Below are positions 48,041 to 60,136 of a DNA stretch of 64,000 nucleotides, in pieces (position 1 is the stretch's first letter; every line of letters starts with the position of its first letter). The DNA is taken from contig NC_092575.1 in NCBI RefSeq assembly GCF_037975245.1, positions 17,759,810 through 17,823,809 on the forward strand, in the 5' to 3' direction. Made by a program: the position numbers and the translations under genes. The notes below the pieces were generated by a model. That model made no database searches, had not been told where the DNA came from, and was given only the letters and a program-made list of their open reading frames with translations. The stretch is from Apostichopus japonicus. Its lineage: Eukaryota; Echinodermata; Holothuroidea; Aspidochirotida; Stichopodidae.

Positions 48041-49290
48041 TGAGTTCATGCTGCATACGAGATAATATCTTGGACATAATGGTTTATCATAGTTGAAATA
48101 TCGGTATTGATAGGAGAGAAAATCTCTTACCAGAGAAACCACAACCATAGACAATGTTGGGATGGCCAGGCAAAGTGTCAATGATAAAATCTTCGTCAGG
48201 TGTGAACTGAAAACAGTCGGAAATGACTCAAATTAAAGAAGTCGTTGATAGAGGACATAAATATTATTATCTTATATCATAGGGATATGCGACATTGTAC
48301 TTCACCCCACATCAGAAATGTGAGGGAGTGTGGGTGAGCGCGTGTGCGCGTGAGCTTGCGTGTGTCCTCCAAATTTGTGTCAAAACTCCTCCTAAACGGC
48401 CGGACCGATTTTCTTCAAACTTGGTTGGAAGGTACTCCAGGGTGAATCCTTGTGTCTCGCAGACCACCGGAACCAAAGGTCAGAGGTCAAAGTTATTTAA
48501 TTGTTCCCCTATATACTCCAAGGGGAAACATGGAATTGACATGGAACCTTCACATGTATATATCATGGAATTGTCAAGTACCATCAATATTTATGCGTAG
48601 TTAATGGTCAAATGTATATTTCATACTGATGACCAGTTCTTAGTTAAATGCCAAGAGAAAATGAGAAGCGTAAACCTAGCCTATACCAAACCTAGATCTA
48701 GCTTAATCTGCACTATAGCCTGACAATTATGTCAGGCCTGGGCAAATGATTAATTCAACTAGGCTACAAAGTTCAATATTGTGCGTGGTCTGGTCCAGTT
48801 ATGTGTGAAAATTTGGCGTAACTGACGGGCTTTGGTGTTTCCTAAAACGCGACGCGTTCAAGATAGAAATGGGAGAGTCGCAGTTTTGTGGCGAGCTTCA
48901 CCTTCGCATCTGGGTCAAACCTATAACTTGTAAACTCGAGGAGAACGTCGGCCTAGTTATAATAATGTATAATTACTTTCACGTAATTTTAAAATTTCAC
49001 TAATTGACAATGAGTGGTCATCTTCCTAGTGATAAAAGTTAGTATGAAATGGACCAAAAAAAATTAAGAAAAAGAAAAAGAAAATATTGTTCTACGGAAA
49101 AATGATATAGACCTTATCCAAGACCACGGTAAGTCATTTTATGATTCCGAGTCATGTTTTGGAAGCTGATATTTCATCGATTTGGTGAATTAGCTGATGT
49201 TAACAACCCTTTTAGTGTAACTACCCCCTACTACCACCTCCCTTCCCCCACCTCAAAAATTTGACTCTGCCAAACTTCGGTTGATCATTG
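48041..49290. repeat. Segmental duplication, copy 2
   Basis: Direct duplicate of 39630-41748 with about 900 bp missing internally. The junction lies near 49065-49110, after an A-rich tract. The right edge, ATCATTGCCTGGC, abuts a hAT-like end at 49299. Confidence 0.9.
48131..48206 (-). pseudogene. Duplicated PIPOX-like penultimate exon
   Basis: This 76-nt exon keeps both splice sites (TTTTCAG before, GTAAGA after) and encodes the same peptide as 39792-39717 with one Asp to Glu change (PDED for PDDD). No terminal exon lies between it and the first copy. Since 76 is not a multiple of three, splicing both in series would shift the frame. It is either a relic or a mutually exclusive alternative exon of the same gene; sequence alone does not decide. 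Confidence 0.75.
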
Positions 49291-49298
49291 CCTGGCCA

Positions 49299-49530
49299 GC
49301 GACGTAGACAGGAATTTGAAAGGGGGGGGGGGGTAGCACCTTTTGCGATTGATATGGATTTTCAAAGTTGTAGGCACGACTATCTGAGCGGAGCGCCACC
49401 ATCGGTTGGCGCGGAGCGTACAAGAAAATTTTTGGTTTTACAAACCCCCCAGATGGCCGGAAACGGCCCTTCCCGAGTGTTCATTCTGGTTCCCTGGCCT
49501 CCTGCTAACTTGAGACACCTCATTCAATAT
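49299..49530. mobile_element. One-ended hAT-like fragment
   Basis: CAGCGACGTAGACAGGAATT followed by a poly-G run looks like the left end of another CA-starting element (compare CAGTGGCGTAGGAA at 13479). No matching right end was found, so it is either truncated or chance. The right boundary is arbitrary. Confidence 0.4.
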
Positions 49531-49571
49531 CACTTTTAAACCCAAAAAACAAATGAGTTAAAATAGTACGT

Positions 49572-49897
49572 AATTCAATACTACATAATGTATTTAAAAT
49601 TAGCAAGGTACATGTACAGAGTAGTCTTACGTTTCAACTTCTGACACTTATAGATACAAAGATAGGCCTGAAATGTCTTTGATACAACTATAGCCAGTAA
49701 TTGTCTTTGATACAACTGTAGCTATTAAATGTCTAATTCAATACTACATAATGTATTTAAAATTAGCAAGGTACACGTACAGAGTAGTCTTACGTTCCAA
49801 CTTCTGATACTTATAGATACAAAGATAGGCCTGAAATGTCTTTGATATAACTATAGCCAGTAATTGTCTTTGATACAACTGTAGCTATTAAATGTTT
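49572..49897. repeat. Tandem duplication, 163-bp unit, two copies
   Basis: AATTCAATACTACATAATGT starts at 49572 and 49735. The two units differ at only a few positions. Within each unit TTGTCTTTGATACAACT-like words are themselves repeated. Confidence 0.95.
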
Positions 49898-50399
49898 AAG
49901 TTAGCCTAATAAGAGAAGGCGAGAGGTATCCGACGATTGCAATCTGATGCAAATTTCTCAACTGTTTTCTCAACTGAAATATTATCTGCGTAAACGGGTT
50001 CTTAACTACATGTTAAAAAACTGACAAGATCGGATCCTAGTCTTTTTCGGCGGGTAGAGTGTTGAATAAAACGGCACGCGATAGAAATGAAAGCCTAGAT
50101 GACAGAAGAATAGGTCACCTAATTTAGCCATATTCTTGCTACGTTCATTTCAATAGTTTTTCTTGTCTATAGACTCTTAAACTCGTCCAGCAAGCTTATC
50201 GATTTGAATTATGGGTGTTTTTAAAAAAAAAGATAACTTGGCCAAAAAAAATGTAGGCCCGGGCCTACAGTGCTACATACTGGTTCGTGCACACCGATTC
50301 CATGGCTCATGAATATTCACATTTTCAACCTAGTTTAAAGCAAGGTCAAATAATCGTCGTTGCGTAAGTTGCAGACATTTGTCCGGCGTTCAAATATAA

Positions 50400-50880
50400 A
50401 TCTCAAGACAACACTAAATTACTTCCATCCTAACTTCATTTTTTTATCGCAAAATGTGCCTTACTCTTGGTTGGGGTTAATGCCAAACGTCGCTCTATGA
50501 GCTCTGACAAAAGAGATACCTTGTGTTTAAGTGCACAGGTGGTGGGTATAGCTAAAGCGCTGTTTATGTATACTGTCATCCCGTCCCAGCTGGGTTTATT
50601 AAAAAGCTATCCGCTAGGCCGAATCCAGCCCGCAAAAGATTTCAGCCTAGCCAGCACAAATATCGGCGCTCAATCTTGCATTAATCGGGCAGGCAGGCCC
50701 TTGTGCACCTTAGGTTTGATCTCCGTCTGTCGGCCTACCCTGTCACATTGCCGTACTCAATCTAGGGTACAACGTAGTAAGATTTTGCTACCGGTCTCTT
50801 GGCCTTTAACTCCAATCAGTGTTTCTCTCCGAGGTCCTCCGCAGAAAGTGACTTAAGAAACCCTGCGTTAATTGTTTGCT
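50400..50880 (+). other. 129-aa ORF of unknown status
   Basis: An open frame at 50467-50856 is longer than expected in this AT-rich background and its base composition is nearer balanced. I recognise no domain, signal peptide or membrane segment, and it starts at a non-ATG codon in the reported frame. It could be a fragment of a mobile element or a chance ORF. Confidence 0.25.
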
Positions 50881-51110
50881 CTGAGGGCTATCTCTGTGAC
50901 AAATGACGACATATAAGAGGAAGAAGAACCGGGGAAGGAGGGGGTGTGGTGGGGTGGGGTGTGGTGGGGTGGGTGGTGAGTGTGGATGACTTCGTATGTC
51001 AGTATTTGACGTAGGGCCTATTACACAAACCATGATCGGACAATCAAGAAGAGGCATTGCCAAAGTCTGACCCTCGTATCTTATTTCAACACAAAATACC
51101 ATGTGATATA

Positions 51111-51742
51111 CTTTTTAACTATGTAGACTATATAGTCTAATAATCTGTAAAGAATATACAGTCTATATAGTCTATATAGTCAATTTAGTCTAGGCAGTCT
51201 ACATAGTATATATCTAGTCTATATAGTCTATACAGTATATATAGTCTATATAGTCTATATATTCTAGGTAGTATATATAGTCTATATAGTCTATACAGTA
51301 TATATAGTCTAGGTAGTCTATATACAATATATAGTCTATATAGTATATACAGTATATAAAGTCTATATAGTATTTATAGTCTGTAAAGTATATACAGTCT
51401 ATATAGTCAATTTAGTCTAGGTAGTCTACATAGTATATATATAATCTATATAATCTATATAGTCTATATAGTCTATATATTCTAGGTAGTATATATAGTC
51501 TATATAGTCTATACAGTATATATAGTCTAGGTAGTCTATATACAATATATAGTCTATATAGTATATACAGTATACATAGTCTATATAGTATTTATAGTCT
51601 GTAAAGTATATATAGTCTATATAGTCAATTTAGTCTAGGTAGTCTATATAGTCTATATAATCTATATAGTCTATATAGTCTATGCAGTCTATATAGTCTA
51701 TATATTCTAGGTAGTCTATATAGTCTATATAGTATATACAGT
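51111..51742. repeat. TAGTCTATA satellite with about 220-bp higher-order period
   Basis: The region is built of 9-10 bp units TAGTCTATA with variants (TAGTCTAGG, TAGTATATA, CAGTCTATA). Distinct markers recur: CAATTTAGTCTAGG at 51181, 51408 and 51626 (spacing 227 and 218), and TATTCTAGGTAGT in between. So the variants are ordered into a larger repeated block rather than scattered. Confidence 0.93.
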
Positions 51743-51744
51743 GA

Positions 51745-53500
51745 ATTCATTTATCATTCATTCAGGCCCGGAAATATATAAGTTATTAGCCTAAAAGCTG
51801 CAAAAGTCGATTTAAACTGACCACTGTAATCAGATTGACGATTATAATGAAATAAATTGCAAAATATTGAATTTCAGGTATTTCTTAGTAGACAAGGAGC
51901 TTTCCTACTATGTTAGGTATTCATAACGACAAATCCATGGCACAACCACGTATACTATTGGGGGGTCGGCACCTCCCCCTCCCCCTAATACTCCGCCCAC
52001 CCAATGACAGAAAATAATGTTTACAAAAATTCCTAGTGTACAGTACATCCAAATAATTGTGACATGTATAGGAGCTAAAATATAAACAGTCGAGAAATCT
52101 TCTTCAGCCTTCTTCAAAATGGACATTTTCAAAACCTTCAAAATTTAGCGCCAGTTTGCACTGATCTAAGCATACTCGATTTTACCCAAGTCACCTTACA
52201 CCCCCCCCCCCCCCAATGGATGATTTGGCATATTAGCCCACCGTCAGTAGAGAAAAGGTCGTTCCACCCCTGCTGCTCATCCCTGTCATACCTGGAAAAA
52301 AATATACATCGGCCATGATGAATAAACAGGTGAGGGATGATAATCCTGTGACGCCCCCAGAAGGTAGCGCCTACTGTCCCTACAAACACTATCTCCTGAA
52401 GTTATATACTGGAGAATTTACTGTCTGGGGGATACTCCAAGGTCTCCAAGGCTTATTGGTCATGTTGTCTCTGAGACAATCTAGTAAACATTAAACAGGT
52501 GTAATTTCATCATGATTCTTAAATGTCACCCATTTTGTCAATATTTGTCTCCCTTTCAATGTTTCCTTCACTGAACTACCCTTCATCCAAAAGCCAAAGC
52601 CCAACCCCCGGGAAACGCCCTCCTCAGCCCTCCTCGATCCCTCTCATCGAGATTTTAACACGTGATCTGCGCGTTTATATGACACGATAGTGATGGCCCT
52701 ATCGGAGCAATGTTTGCATCGACGTATTGAAATACACGTTCATCCCGTGGTGAACCTGCTTCCCTATTTTCTTTTTGTTTTAGCTGGTTGGTGAGCCTTA
52801 ACCTTCATCCCAACCTTATCTCCTCACTCTACCGACATTTCGCTTCGTATTCAGACTTTCGTTAATGTCCAGGTCTTCATCAGTCGAGATAAGTAGGTAG
52901 TGAACATTCCTTCTTCGACCCATTTCCGATCAGTGACTTATAACACGTATTACTCCTCGCTGAGTCAGTTATTGTGAATACCTCTGGCTTTGGAGGTAAG
53001 ACTGCTAACTAACAATTAATCCAGGACCAATCATCCTCTTTAAACCTACTACGCACCCAACACCGAGTAAGGACTTTAGATTCCCGGTGTCTTCGGAGTA
53101 TTACGTACCCATGCATGCACACAAGTCTCTCTCTCTCTCTTTGTCATATTGTTGTTTTCTTTTGTTTAATTCGTCTCGCGAAGTTTTTAGTTCGTGTTTG
53201 CTGACAACAAAAAAACAAGCCATTTTCCTCAGATCTATAGACTATTATGATGGTTTCTTTTGTTCGAACTCCCCTCAATTCTGACTTGTGTGTGTTCTGC
53301 AAACTCTTGACACAGCGAGAAACGCCGCGATGAATGCTACTTCGTGGGAGGAGAAAGAAGAATGAGAAGGAGAGAGTTGGATGATTACCGAAGGATGTTT
53401 TCAGAAATGCATCTTAACATCACCTAGCTAAAACCAGAAACGACGTATGCCAGTTCAACGATCACATCTTCTTTTTCTGTCGCATACGTTTGCTTTTCTT
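51745..53500. other. Non-coding stretch upstream of the 53509 fucosyltransferase
   Basis: No exon accepted. Contains poly-C (52200-52214), a (CT)n run near 53128-53140 and the presumed promoter of the downstream gene. Confidence 0.4.
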
Positions 53501-53508
53501 GGTGAACT

Positions 53509-54960
53509 ATGTCGGAACGGATAGAGAAGCCTTTAAGTAGTAAGAGAAAATCGAGTGACATCATTACGTTGGACGACATGGATAATGAATTTTCTCTTCT
53601 GGATCTCGTTCGGCTCATTTTTCGAAAATGTCTGGCACCGTGTCGTGGACTCGTCAGTTCGAGGAAACGGCTTCCACTGAATGTCAAGAAAGCGAAATGT
53701 GTGACAGTGTTTTCTCTGTGCTTAAACCTCTTGGTTCTTTTTTACATTTGTAACTTTCATTTGCCCTCTACAACGCAATTGGGAGATATAACTAGAAGTC
53801 GTAGTGCCCGTTTCTTTTCATCATTTTCATGGCCTGCCGATACTGAATGTACCAAAAGTATTATACTCTACGGAATGAGAGAGCATTGGCTAGTCTTCTG
53901 TAGTTTCCCTGAATTTGCACATTACAAATATTTGATAACATTTCCCAGGGAAGTCGAGTGTCCTGCTTTGAACTGTTCCGTGACTGTTAATTACACTCTC
54001 GAGGCTAAGGATATTCAAGGATATGATATGGTCGTTTTTACCAATGTCTACGAATGGTTGACACCCGAAATGTGGGACTGGGTCCACGGAAACCGAACGG
54101 AAGGGCAAAGGTGGGTCATGATTACTGAGGAGAGTCCTCTCTATGTCCCCGGAGTGCAACCTCCCGCCAAATACGGCAACGATACATTCGATTGGTTTGA
54201 TGCATACAAATCAGATGCCGATTTCGTTCATCCGTACGGATTTTATCAACCGTTCGGTGCCGATCGACCTCCTGAAGTCGACGTTCGTCAATTTTTGGAA
54301 GGTAAGACGAAACTAGTGGCCTGGATGGGGAGTCATTGTGAAACTTTACATTGGAGTAGGAAAAGATTCGTCGACGACTTTCAACAACTTGTCCACGTTG
54401 ACAAATATGGTAAATGTGGGGACCAGGAGGTACCTTGGAATAACGACCAAGCCATATTAGAGGTTTTAGGAAGCTATAAATTTTATTTGAGCTTGGAAAA
54501 TAGTTGCTGTGACGACTACATCACCGAGAAATTCTGGCGAGCTCTCGAGATGGGACTCGTCCCGATCGTCGTCGGAGCACCTTACGAACATTATGTGAAA
54601 TTCGGACCTCCGAATTCATTTATTCATGTGGATCAATTTGAGACCATGACAGATCTGGCCGTTTATTTGATAGAATTAAATGCCAACGACGACAAATATC
54701 TTGAATATTTCAAATGGAGAAATGTCGGTAAACTGATTAATTACGGTCAAGAAGAACAGTACGTTAGACCTCTTAACAACGACACACACTGTTCTCTTTT
54801 GGACAAATTTTTGAACACAGATCCCAGTTACCAGAAAAGGTTAGACTATTATGGACCGACATGGCAAGGAAGTTGTACACAATGCGGTAACAAACCTTGG
54901 ATTAACACTTACATGCTACCAAAAGATTATGTGCGAAATAGCAACGACATATGGGCCTAA
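53509..54960 (+). CDS. GT10-family alpha-fucosyltransferase, intact, 483 aa
   Basis: Predicted Golgi type II enzyme using GDP-fucose; the acceptor glycan is unknown. It has a long cytosolic N-terminus (about 1-62), longer than in the other copies. A membrane anchor lies at about 64-84, a short stem at 85-115 and the catalytic domain at about 117-483. Key blocks: HWLVFC (126-131), LTPEMWDW (184-191), MITEESPLY (204-212), MGSHCETL (273-280), YGKCGDQEVPWNND (300-313), FYLSLENSCC plus DYITEKFW (325-343, GDP-fucose site), CTQCG (456-460), C-terminal DIWA. Possible N-glycosylation sites are NCS 155, NYT 161, NRT 195 and NDT 224. It is one exon; an in-frame TGA at 53503-53505 supports the start, although Met24 could serve as an internal start giving a shorter tail. 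Closest in stem and core to the copy at 62855. Confidence 0.95.
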   Translation: MSERIEKPLSSKRKSSDIITLDDMDNEFSLLDLVRLIFRKCLAPCRGLVSSRKRLPLNVKKAKCVTVFSLCLNLLVLFYICNFHLPSTTQLGDITRSRSARFFSSFSWPADTECTKSIILYGMREHWLVFCSFPEFAHYKYLITFPREVECPALNCSVTVNYTLEAKDIQGYDMVVFTNVYEWLTPEMWDWVHGNRTEGQRWVMITEESPLYVPGVQPPAKYGNDTFDWFDAYKSDADFVHPYGFYQPFGADRPPEVDVRQFLEGKTKLVAWMGSHCETLHWSRKRFVDDFQQLVHVDKYGKCGDQEVPWNNDQAILEVLGSYKFYLSLENSCCDDYITEKFWRALEMGLVPIVVGAPYEHYVKFGPPNSFIHVDQFETMTDLAVYLIELNANDDKYLEYFKWRNVGKLINYGQEEQYVRPLNNDTHCSLLDKFLNTDPSYQKRLDYYGPTWQGSCTQCGNKPWINTYMLPKDYVRNSNDIWA

Positions 54961-54964
54961 GTCT

Positions 54965-57900
54965 CATCACTTTAAGGAGCAGCGGGAACTGTCAAATGAA
55001 GAACCGTTCGCACCGCTACAAATTCATCTCATTCCTGCCTGCACTTCTTCAAAGTAAACGATTGTAAGAGGAGAAAATATCATTGCGTGGAAATCTTGTT
55101 AAGTATTTTCATGTCTAAATCCATATCTTAAAACCATTTAAATGACTTGTTATAACAATTTTACTTGAACAATTCTTGTGTGTGTGTGTGTGTGTCGGTG
55201 GAGGTTGGAGACAAAATGGGTCGGAGGAGGAGGATGGGGTTAATAATGGCGCTTATTTATCCATCGTAGTCTTTTAAGTAATCGTCGTACATGACTTGTA
55301 TAGTTCTTTGAAATGGACAGGAATAATTTGTCTCAGACTAACGAACTTTTTTGGGGACTAATTCTGAGTATTAACTGTGTAAATTTCAAATGATATTATT
55401 CAGTACGTTCCTTTAAAGTTCTCCTTTTTAGTCATTATCGAGATCTCGAACAGTTGTAATATCTCTCCTATATACCACTATAAATGACTATAGGCACAAA
55501 CTTAAGCCGGTCAACGATAGATTACATGTAATCCCTATAGAAATAAATCTAAGCAGCATTACCAGTTAGTAGTCTTAGCGTAGTAATCACAGATTTGCTA
55601 CATAAAGAAGTAACAATGGCTGGGCGCATTGAAGAATAAAATGGCTTTTACATGTGAGTTGAGAATTATGGCACACCTCGCGGAAAGTAGGAGGACATCG
55701 TAAGAGTAAGCGTGTAGCTAACGTGTTATAGTAAAGGGTTACATAACGCACAGTCTGTGTACATTGTAGCGTACGTTCGTAACGTTCGTAACGTACGTAA
55801 CACACAATATGTGTTTTGCAAGCAACAACATGGTGTCATTTTATTGTATGCTTCCATCACGTAAAGCCATCGTTTTGCGTTTTGATCCCAATGTCCAGCT
55901 CAGTATTGCTAAATTGGAGTATTTCTCAAACAAATACACTAACACTCTCACACACACAGGGGGTGGGGTGGGTGTGGTAAATGTATGGATTCCAATACTG
56001 TGAGCCACTTAATTGTGATTATTAGAAAATCAATGAAAGCAAACGATGATGACGAACTTAGGACGTCATTGTTGTAGCTATGTGAATTAGAAGTTAACTA
56101 ACTAGCTAATTAATTAACACGGAATGGTGAACTCACACTTTTATTAAGCTAGTATGCGGAGTCACCCAACTCTCATGGCTTTTTCTTTACGTGGTATATA
56201 AGTAACAGTAAAACATACAGCAGTTGTTACCAAGGTAATGGATTAACGAATGACACAGTCACACCAACATAACTGATGAACATCGGGAAATATAGAATAA
56301 AGAAAAGTGCTGTATCATAAAACTAAATGGAGGGCATGGTGACCCCCCCCCCCATTGTCCCGGGACCGACCTCTGCACATAATAGGTGAACTTAAATTGT
56401 GGTGGAAGTAAGTTTTAAGCGGTTGGAAGGTGGTACGGGAGTTAAATAAATAAACAGTTATGAAGTTTTGATTTGATTTGGTTTCATTTGAGTTGATTTG
56501 ATTGAAGTTGTTCTCCAGAAGATCGGTAATGAATTGTACATAAGTAATTGACTAATATAATCTAATTTTATCATGTTATAATACACATTTCATGTTACAT
56601 TTTCCTTGTGTTCGTTGTAAGACGTTTAAAAAAATAGGAAAGTTTACACGTTACTACTCTCTTTTCGGATGACCTACCTTTCAAAAGAGGATCTTATCTT
56701 AGCATCTTTTGAAAGTTGGATGAAATATCTACATAATTTTTTTTTTAAACAGATCATTTAAAAAATTAGAGGTTTTGAACCATATGCATGTCAAGTGTAA
56801 TGCTTGCTATTCTTGAATTTTCTTGAATCGTTGAAGATTATCAAAAGCCAAAGTGAAGGAATCTAGAACCCTAAATATTAATTTTACTTGATTATTTCAA
56901 CAGTTGGTTAGTTATGTTATGGTTTGCGTGTAAGAGAGTCTTAGTTCTTCACACTATAATTTAGTTCTGCTAATTTACAGTATTGAACAACCTCAACAGA
57001 TGTGTGGGATCGCTCGATAATCTCCGCTATCTCCACTCGGGTCATTTTGCCGTCTTGTGTATCTTATCCACCACCAGATGTAAAGGGGGGGGGGGAGGGG
57101 CGAGGTGGGCGAGGGGAGAAGCGGCCAATGGTCCCTGGGTCATTGCATGATAAGATCATGGAAGTGATATTAATTTTATGTTATTGTTTAATAGTTTATT
57201 TGGTGTGTTTGTTCTTCGTTTAAAGTTTCTATAATACTTGCAATTATTTAATATATTCCAGTATTGACCTCATTCAAAGGTGTAGGGTATATATGTTGCG
57301 TTTGAAACAAAGTTTAGGGTGGTGAGAACTAACTTCTGCCGTCATTAAAGGATTGAAAAAGAGGCAATCCGAGAAAACTTTGAGTTGTATTAAACCTAAA
57401 TCACGGTGGTCACGTTAGTAGCTTGTTCATACACTTCTGAGACACCTATACGTGCGTTACCTTATTTAAGAAATTGTCTTATAGTTTTTGTGTAAATTCA
57501 AGTTTCAATCGAAAACGAACAGAACTGTTTCTGTTATATTCGTGTGTTTTAGATCTCCCAACTTGTATTGATCACACCTTGACTCATACTATGCACATTA
57601 TACTTCGTGTGAGTGAATAGATTTTGCACGTTTTTATTTTTATCGCAAATGAGAATCATGTAAAACATGTTAAAACTGTTGTTTTGCGTTAAATTAGTCA
57701 TCATCTTTTGACTATCCAATGGCTCCACAAGAATTTCGTGTGAAAGTGGTGGGAAAGCAAACCGAGTTTGATTCACCGGAGCCGACAGGGAGGGTAAGGG
57801 GAGGGGGGAGCATCATGATCGGGGTAGGCAAATGCCTCTCCCCTCCTTGGGAGTCAGTGAAAGTGTTGATCAGTTCAGAAAACCAATATGTTTGGCATTT

Positions 57901-58165
57901 TTGGCGATATCCGATATCCCCCCTCCCCCTCCTCTAGACTTGATGGTACAGATGTACAAGACATATGGTAAAACTTAAAGATAAGGGGGGGGGGGGAGAG
58001 AATCACATTTCATTAAGATTTCCTTTGTCATATTGGTAAGGAGAACGTCAACAATTTGTGGAGAAAACTGCACACGGTTTTGAGTTTTTCAATGTAGGCT
58101 ATAGTGATGGGAGAGGATACTGAGAGCCGCGAATGTAGGGTGCATGGGCGGCCGTAGAGCCGCTT
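54965..58165. other. Non-coding stretch, no gene recognised
   Basis: Contains a (GT)n run (55179-55194), poly-C (56342-56353) and poly-G (57086-57095, 57985-57996) runs. No exon recognised. Confidence 0.4.
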
Positions 58166-58167
58166 CC

Positions 58168-58222
58168 ATACTGGATAAGAAACATAAGAAACTTAAGAAA
58201 CATAAGAAACATAAGAAACTTC
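58168..58222. repeat. (ACATAAGAA)n short tandem
   Basis: The unit AAGAAACAT/AAGAAACTT is repeated about five times. Confidence 0.85.
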
Positions 58223-58224
58223 CA

Positions 58225-60130
58225 TAATGGATACAGTATAGACTGTTATGCACCGTTGTTCTGTAAAAATACCATTAAACTGTTTATTTTGTATAAAGCA
58301 ATATGTACAAAAAAAAAAATTGTAATCCAAATGTATACTTTTTGTACGTTTTATTTCTTACAAAAGAACATGCCAAATTCTCGTTTATTCCAACAACAAA
58401 ATATGATTGTATAATTAATTTTTGGTATAGTTTTGTATTACTAGACGCCTGTAAAATGAAATTGAAATAAATTAGTATTTACGCTGAAGTTTGTGTTTGT
58501 TATGTGTGTCATGCGAATCCAGTTATTTTTTTTCCACATGGATTATTTTTCTTGTTTGTTTGTTCTTTTGCAATAATTGTTCAGCCATATGAAAAGAAGA
58601 ACTTCTGTTTTGTTACGATTTCTAAATGTAGATTACGCTGTTGTGTTGATGCAGTAATTCGCTGTACACTATAAAACTGTATCAAACTTAGCACATAATG
58701 CTGCGCTTGTTGATAGCTTTCAAAATGCTGAAATATATATTTCTTCCTGCTTCTATATGTGATTGCAGAAGTTAAAATGTCCTCATTGATAAATACGCAC
58801 TATAAATCGTCAAAGTGGTCTCTATAAAGTCACTGTAGAATTTACTTCCACCATAAGTGGCACGATGACCATTCACGGTATCGGCGGCAATTTTCCGTGT
58901 CGTGACCATGTAAATTTTTAGCGGAGACACATCCCAAAATGTTCGTCATTTTTTCGTCAAAGCCTCTTTACCCTACCGGTAAAACAATTCCTTACCCTGC
59001 TATTTGAACGTCTTAAAGTGGTCTAAAAATGACCCAAATTTCACCAAATATTTCCATCACATGTTCTGCTATTCAACAACCAAGCTAAAATTCTAAAATA
59101 AAAAAATTCATTTGGCAAAATATCTGCAAATGTTCCCTTCTTACTTTATGTCAATTTTCCTGAAATAGGAGAAGGCTTGATATGATATGGACGCTATACG
59201 TGGAATACTGTAGGTAACTATGTGGACGCCCTTACCTACTGGGGGGGGGGTGGTCTATCGACATCTATATAGTTCAACAAGCGCTTGTCGAGTAAAGGAT
59301 AAGACGAGATTAAAGCTACTATGTTTTGAGTTTGCAGGTGGTGGTGATGTTGGGGTGAGGGGGGGGGGGGATTTGGGTAACATTGCCAGGTATACGATTA
59401 GAAATGCCACCTGTAATAATAGCTATATAAAATCTTAAATAATGCTGGATTGTTTGTCAGCCATTAGGAAAGCGTAAACAGTGGGACGGCTTAAATAATT
59501 TGAAGAGATGCTTGACCCAAGAATCTTCAAATTGACTGCACTTAATAATTCAGTCAAACGCTTTCACCAAAAGTATACAAAACAATGTCTCTTTTGGAAC
59601 ACAGACATGCTTATAGAGCTGGAAGGCCGGCAAACCTTTTCAAAATGGCAACAAAAAATACATTCCTGGTTCTTTACTTAGTGGTTGAAGGGTTTAAATC
59701 TGGCGTAAATAAATACAATGTCTCTTTTGAATTTAATTCTATGGGCTTTTAGCTCCAATTCTGAAGAGTCTAAAGTATTATAGTACGGATCAGACCGTTC
59801 TGTTGTCTATGGGTATTACAGAGCATCATTTGCATGAGCTTTTTTTTTTATAACCAACCGCATGACAGTGTGTGCGGGAACGACAAGTGCATAGGTCTAG
59901 ATTGTATATTGGGACTATAATATACCACGTACAGTAGTTATATATCAGTGAGGTGTAGCCAACCACCTGTGCCACTTATATGGTTCCATTGAGGAATTTT
60001 CATGGCTTCGTGACTCCATACCAAGCCAGCTTTTTTAGTCTTTCTAAGGGAGGAAAGGAGGTTAGTTACAACAACTTCAAACCTCACTAACTATCAAAGA
60101 CTGACCAGTGAAATCTAGTTCGTAATCCGA
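58225..60130. other. Non-coding stretch, no gene recognised
   Basis: AT-rich; poly-G runs near 59240 and 59359. No exon or RNA gene recognised before the U2-like head at 60137. Confidence 0.4.
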
Positions 60131-60136
60131 ATTAAT

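Noticed and set aside
52138-52389. Minus-strand ORF with an acceptor-like TTTTTTTCCAG and a W-rich peptide, considered as an upstream PIPOX exon
   Set aside because: No family block of the oxidase could be matched and no convincing donor of the right phase was seen.
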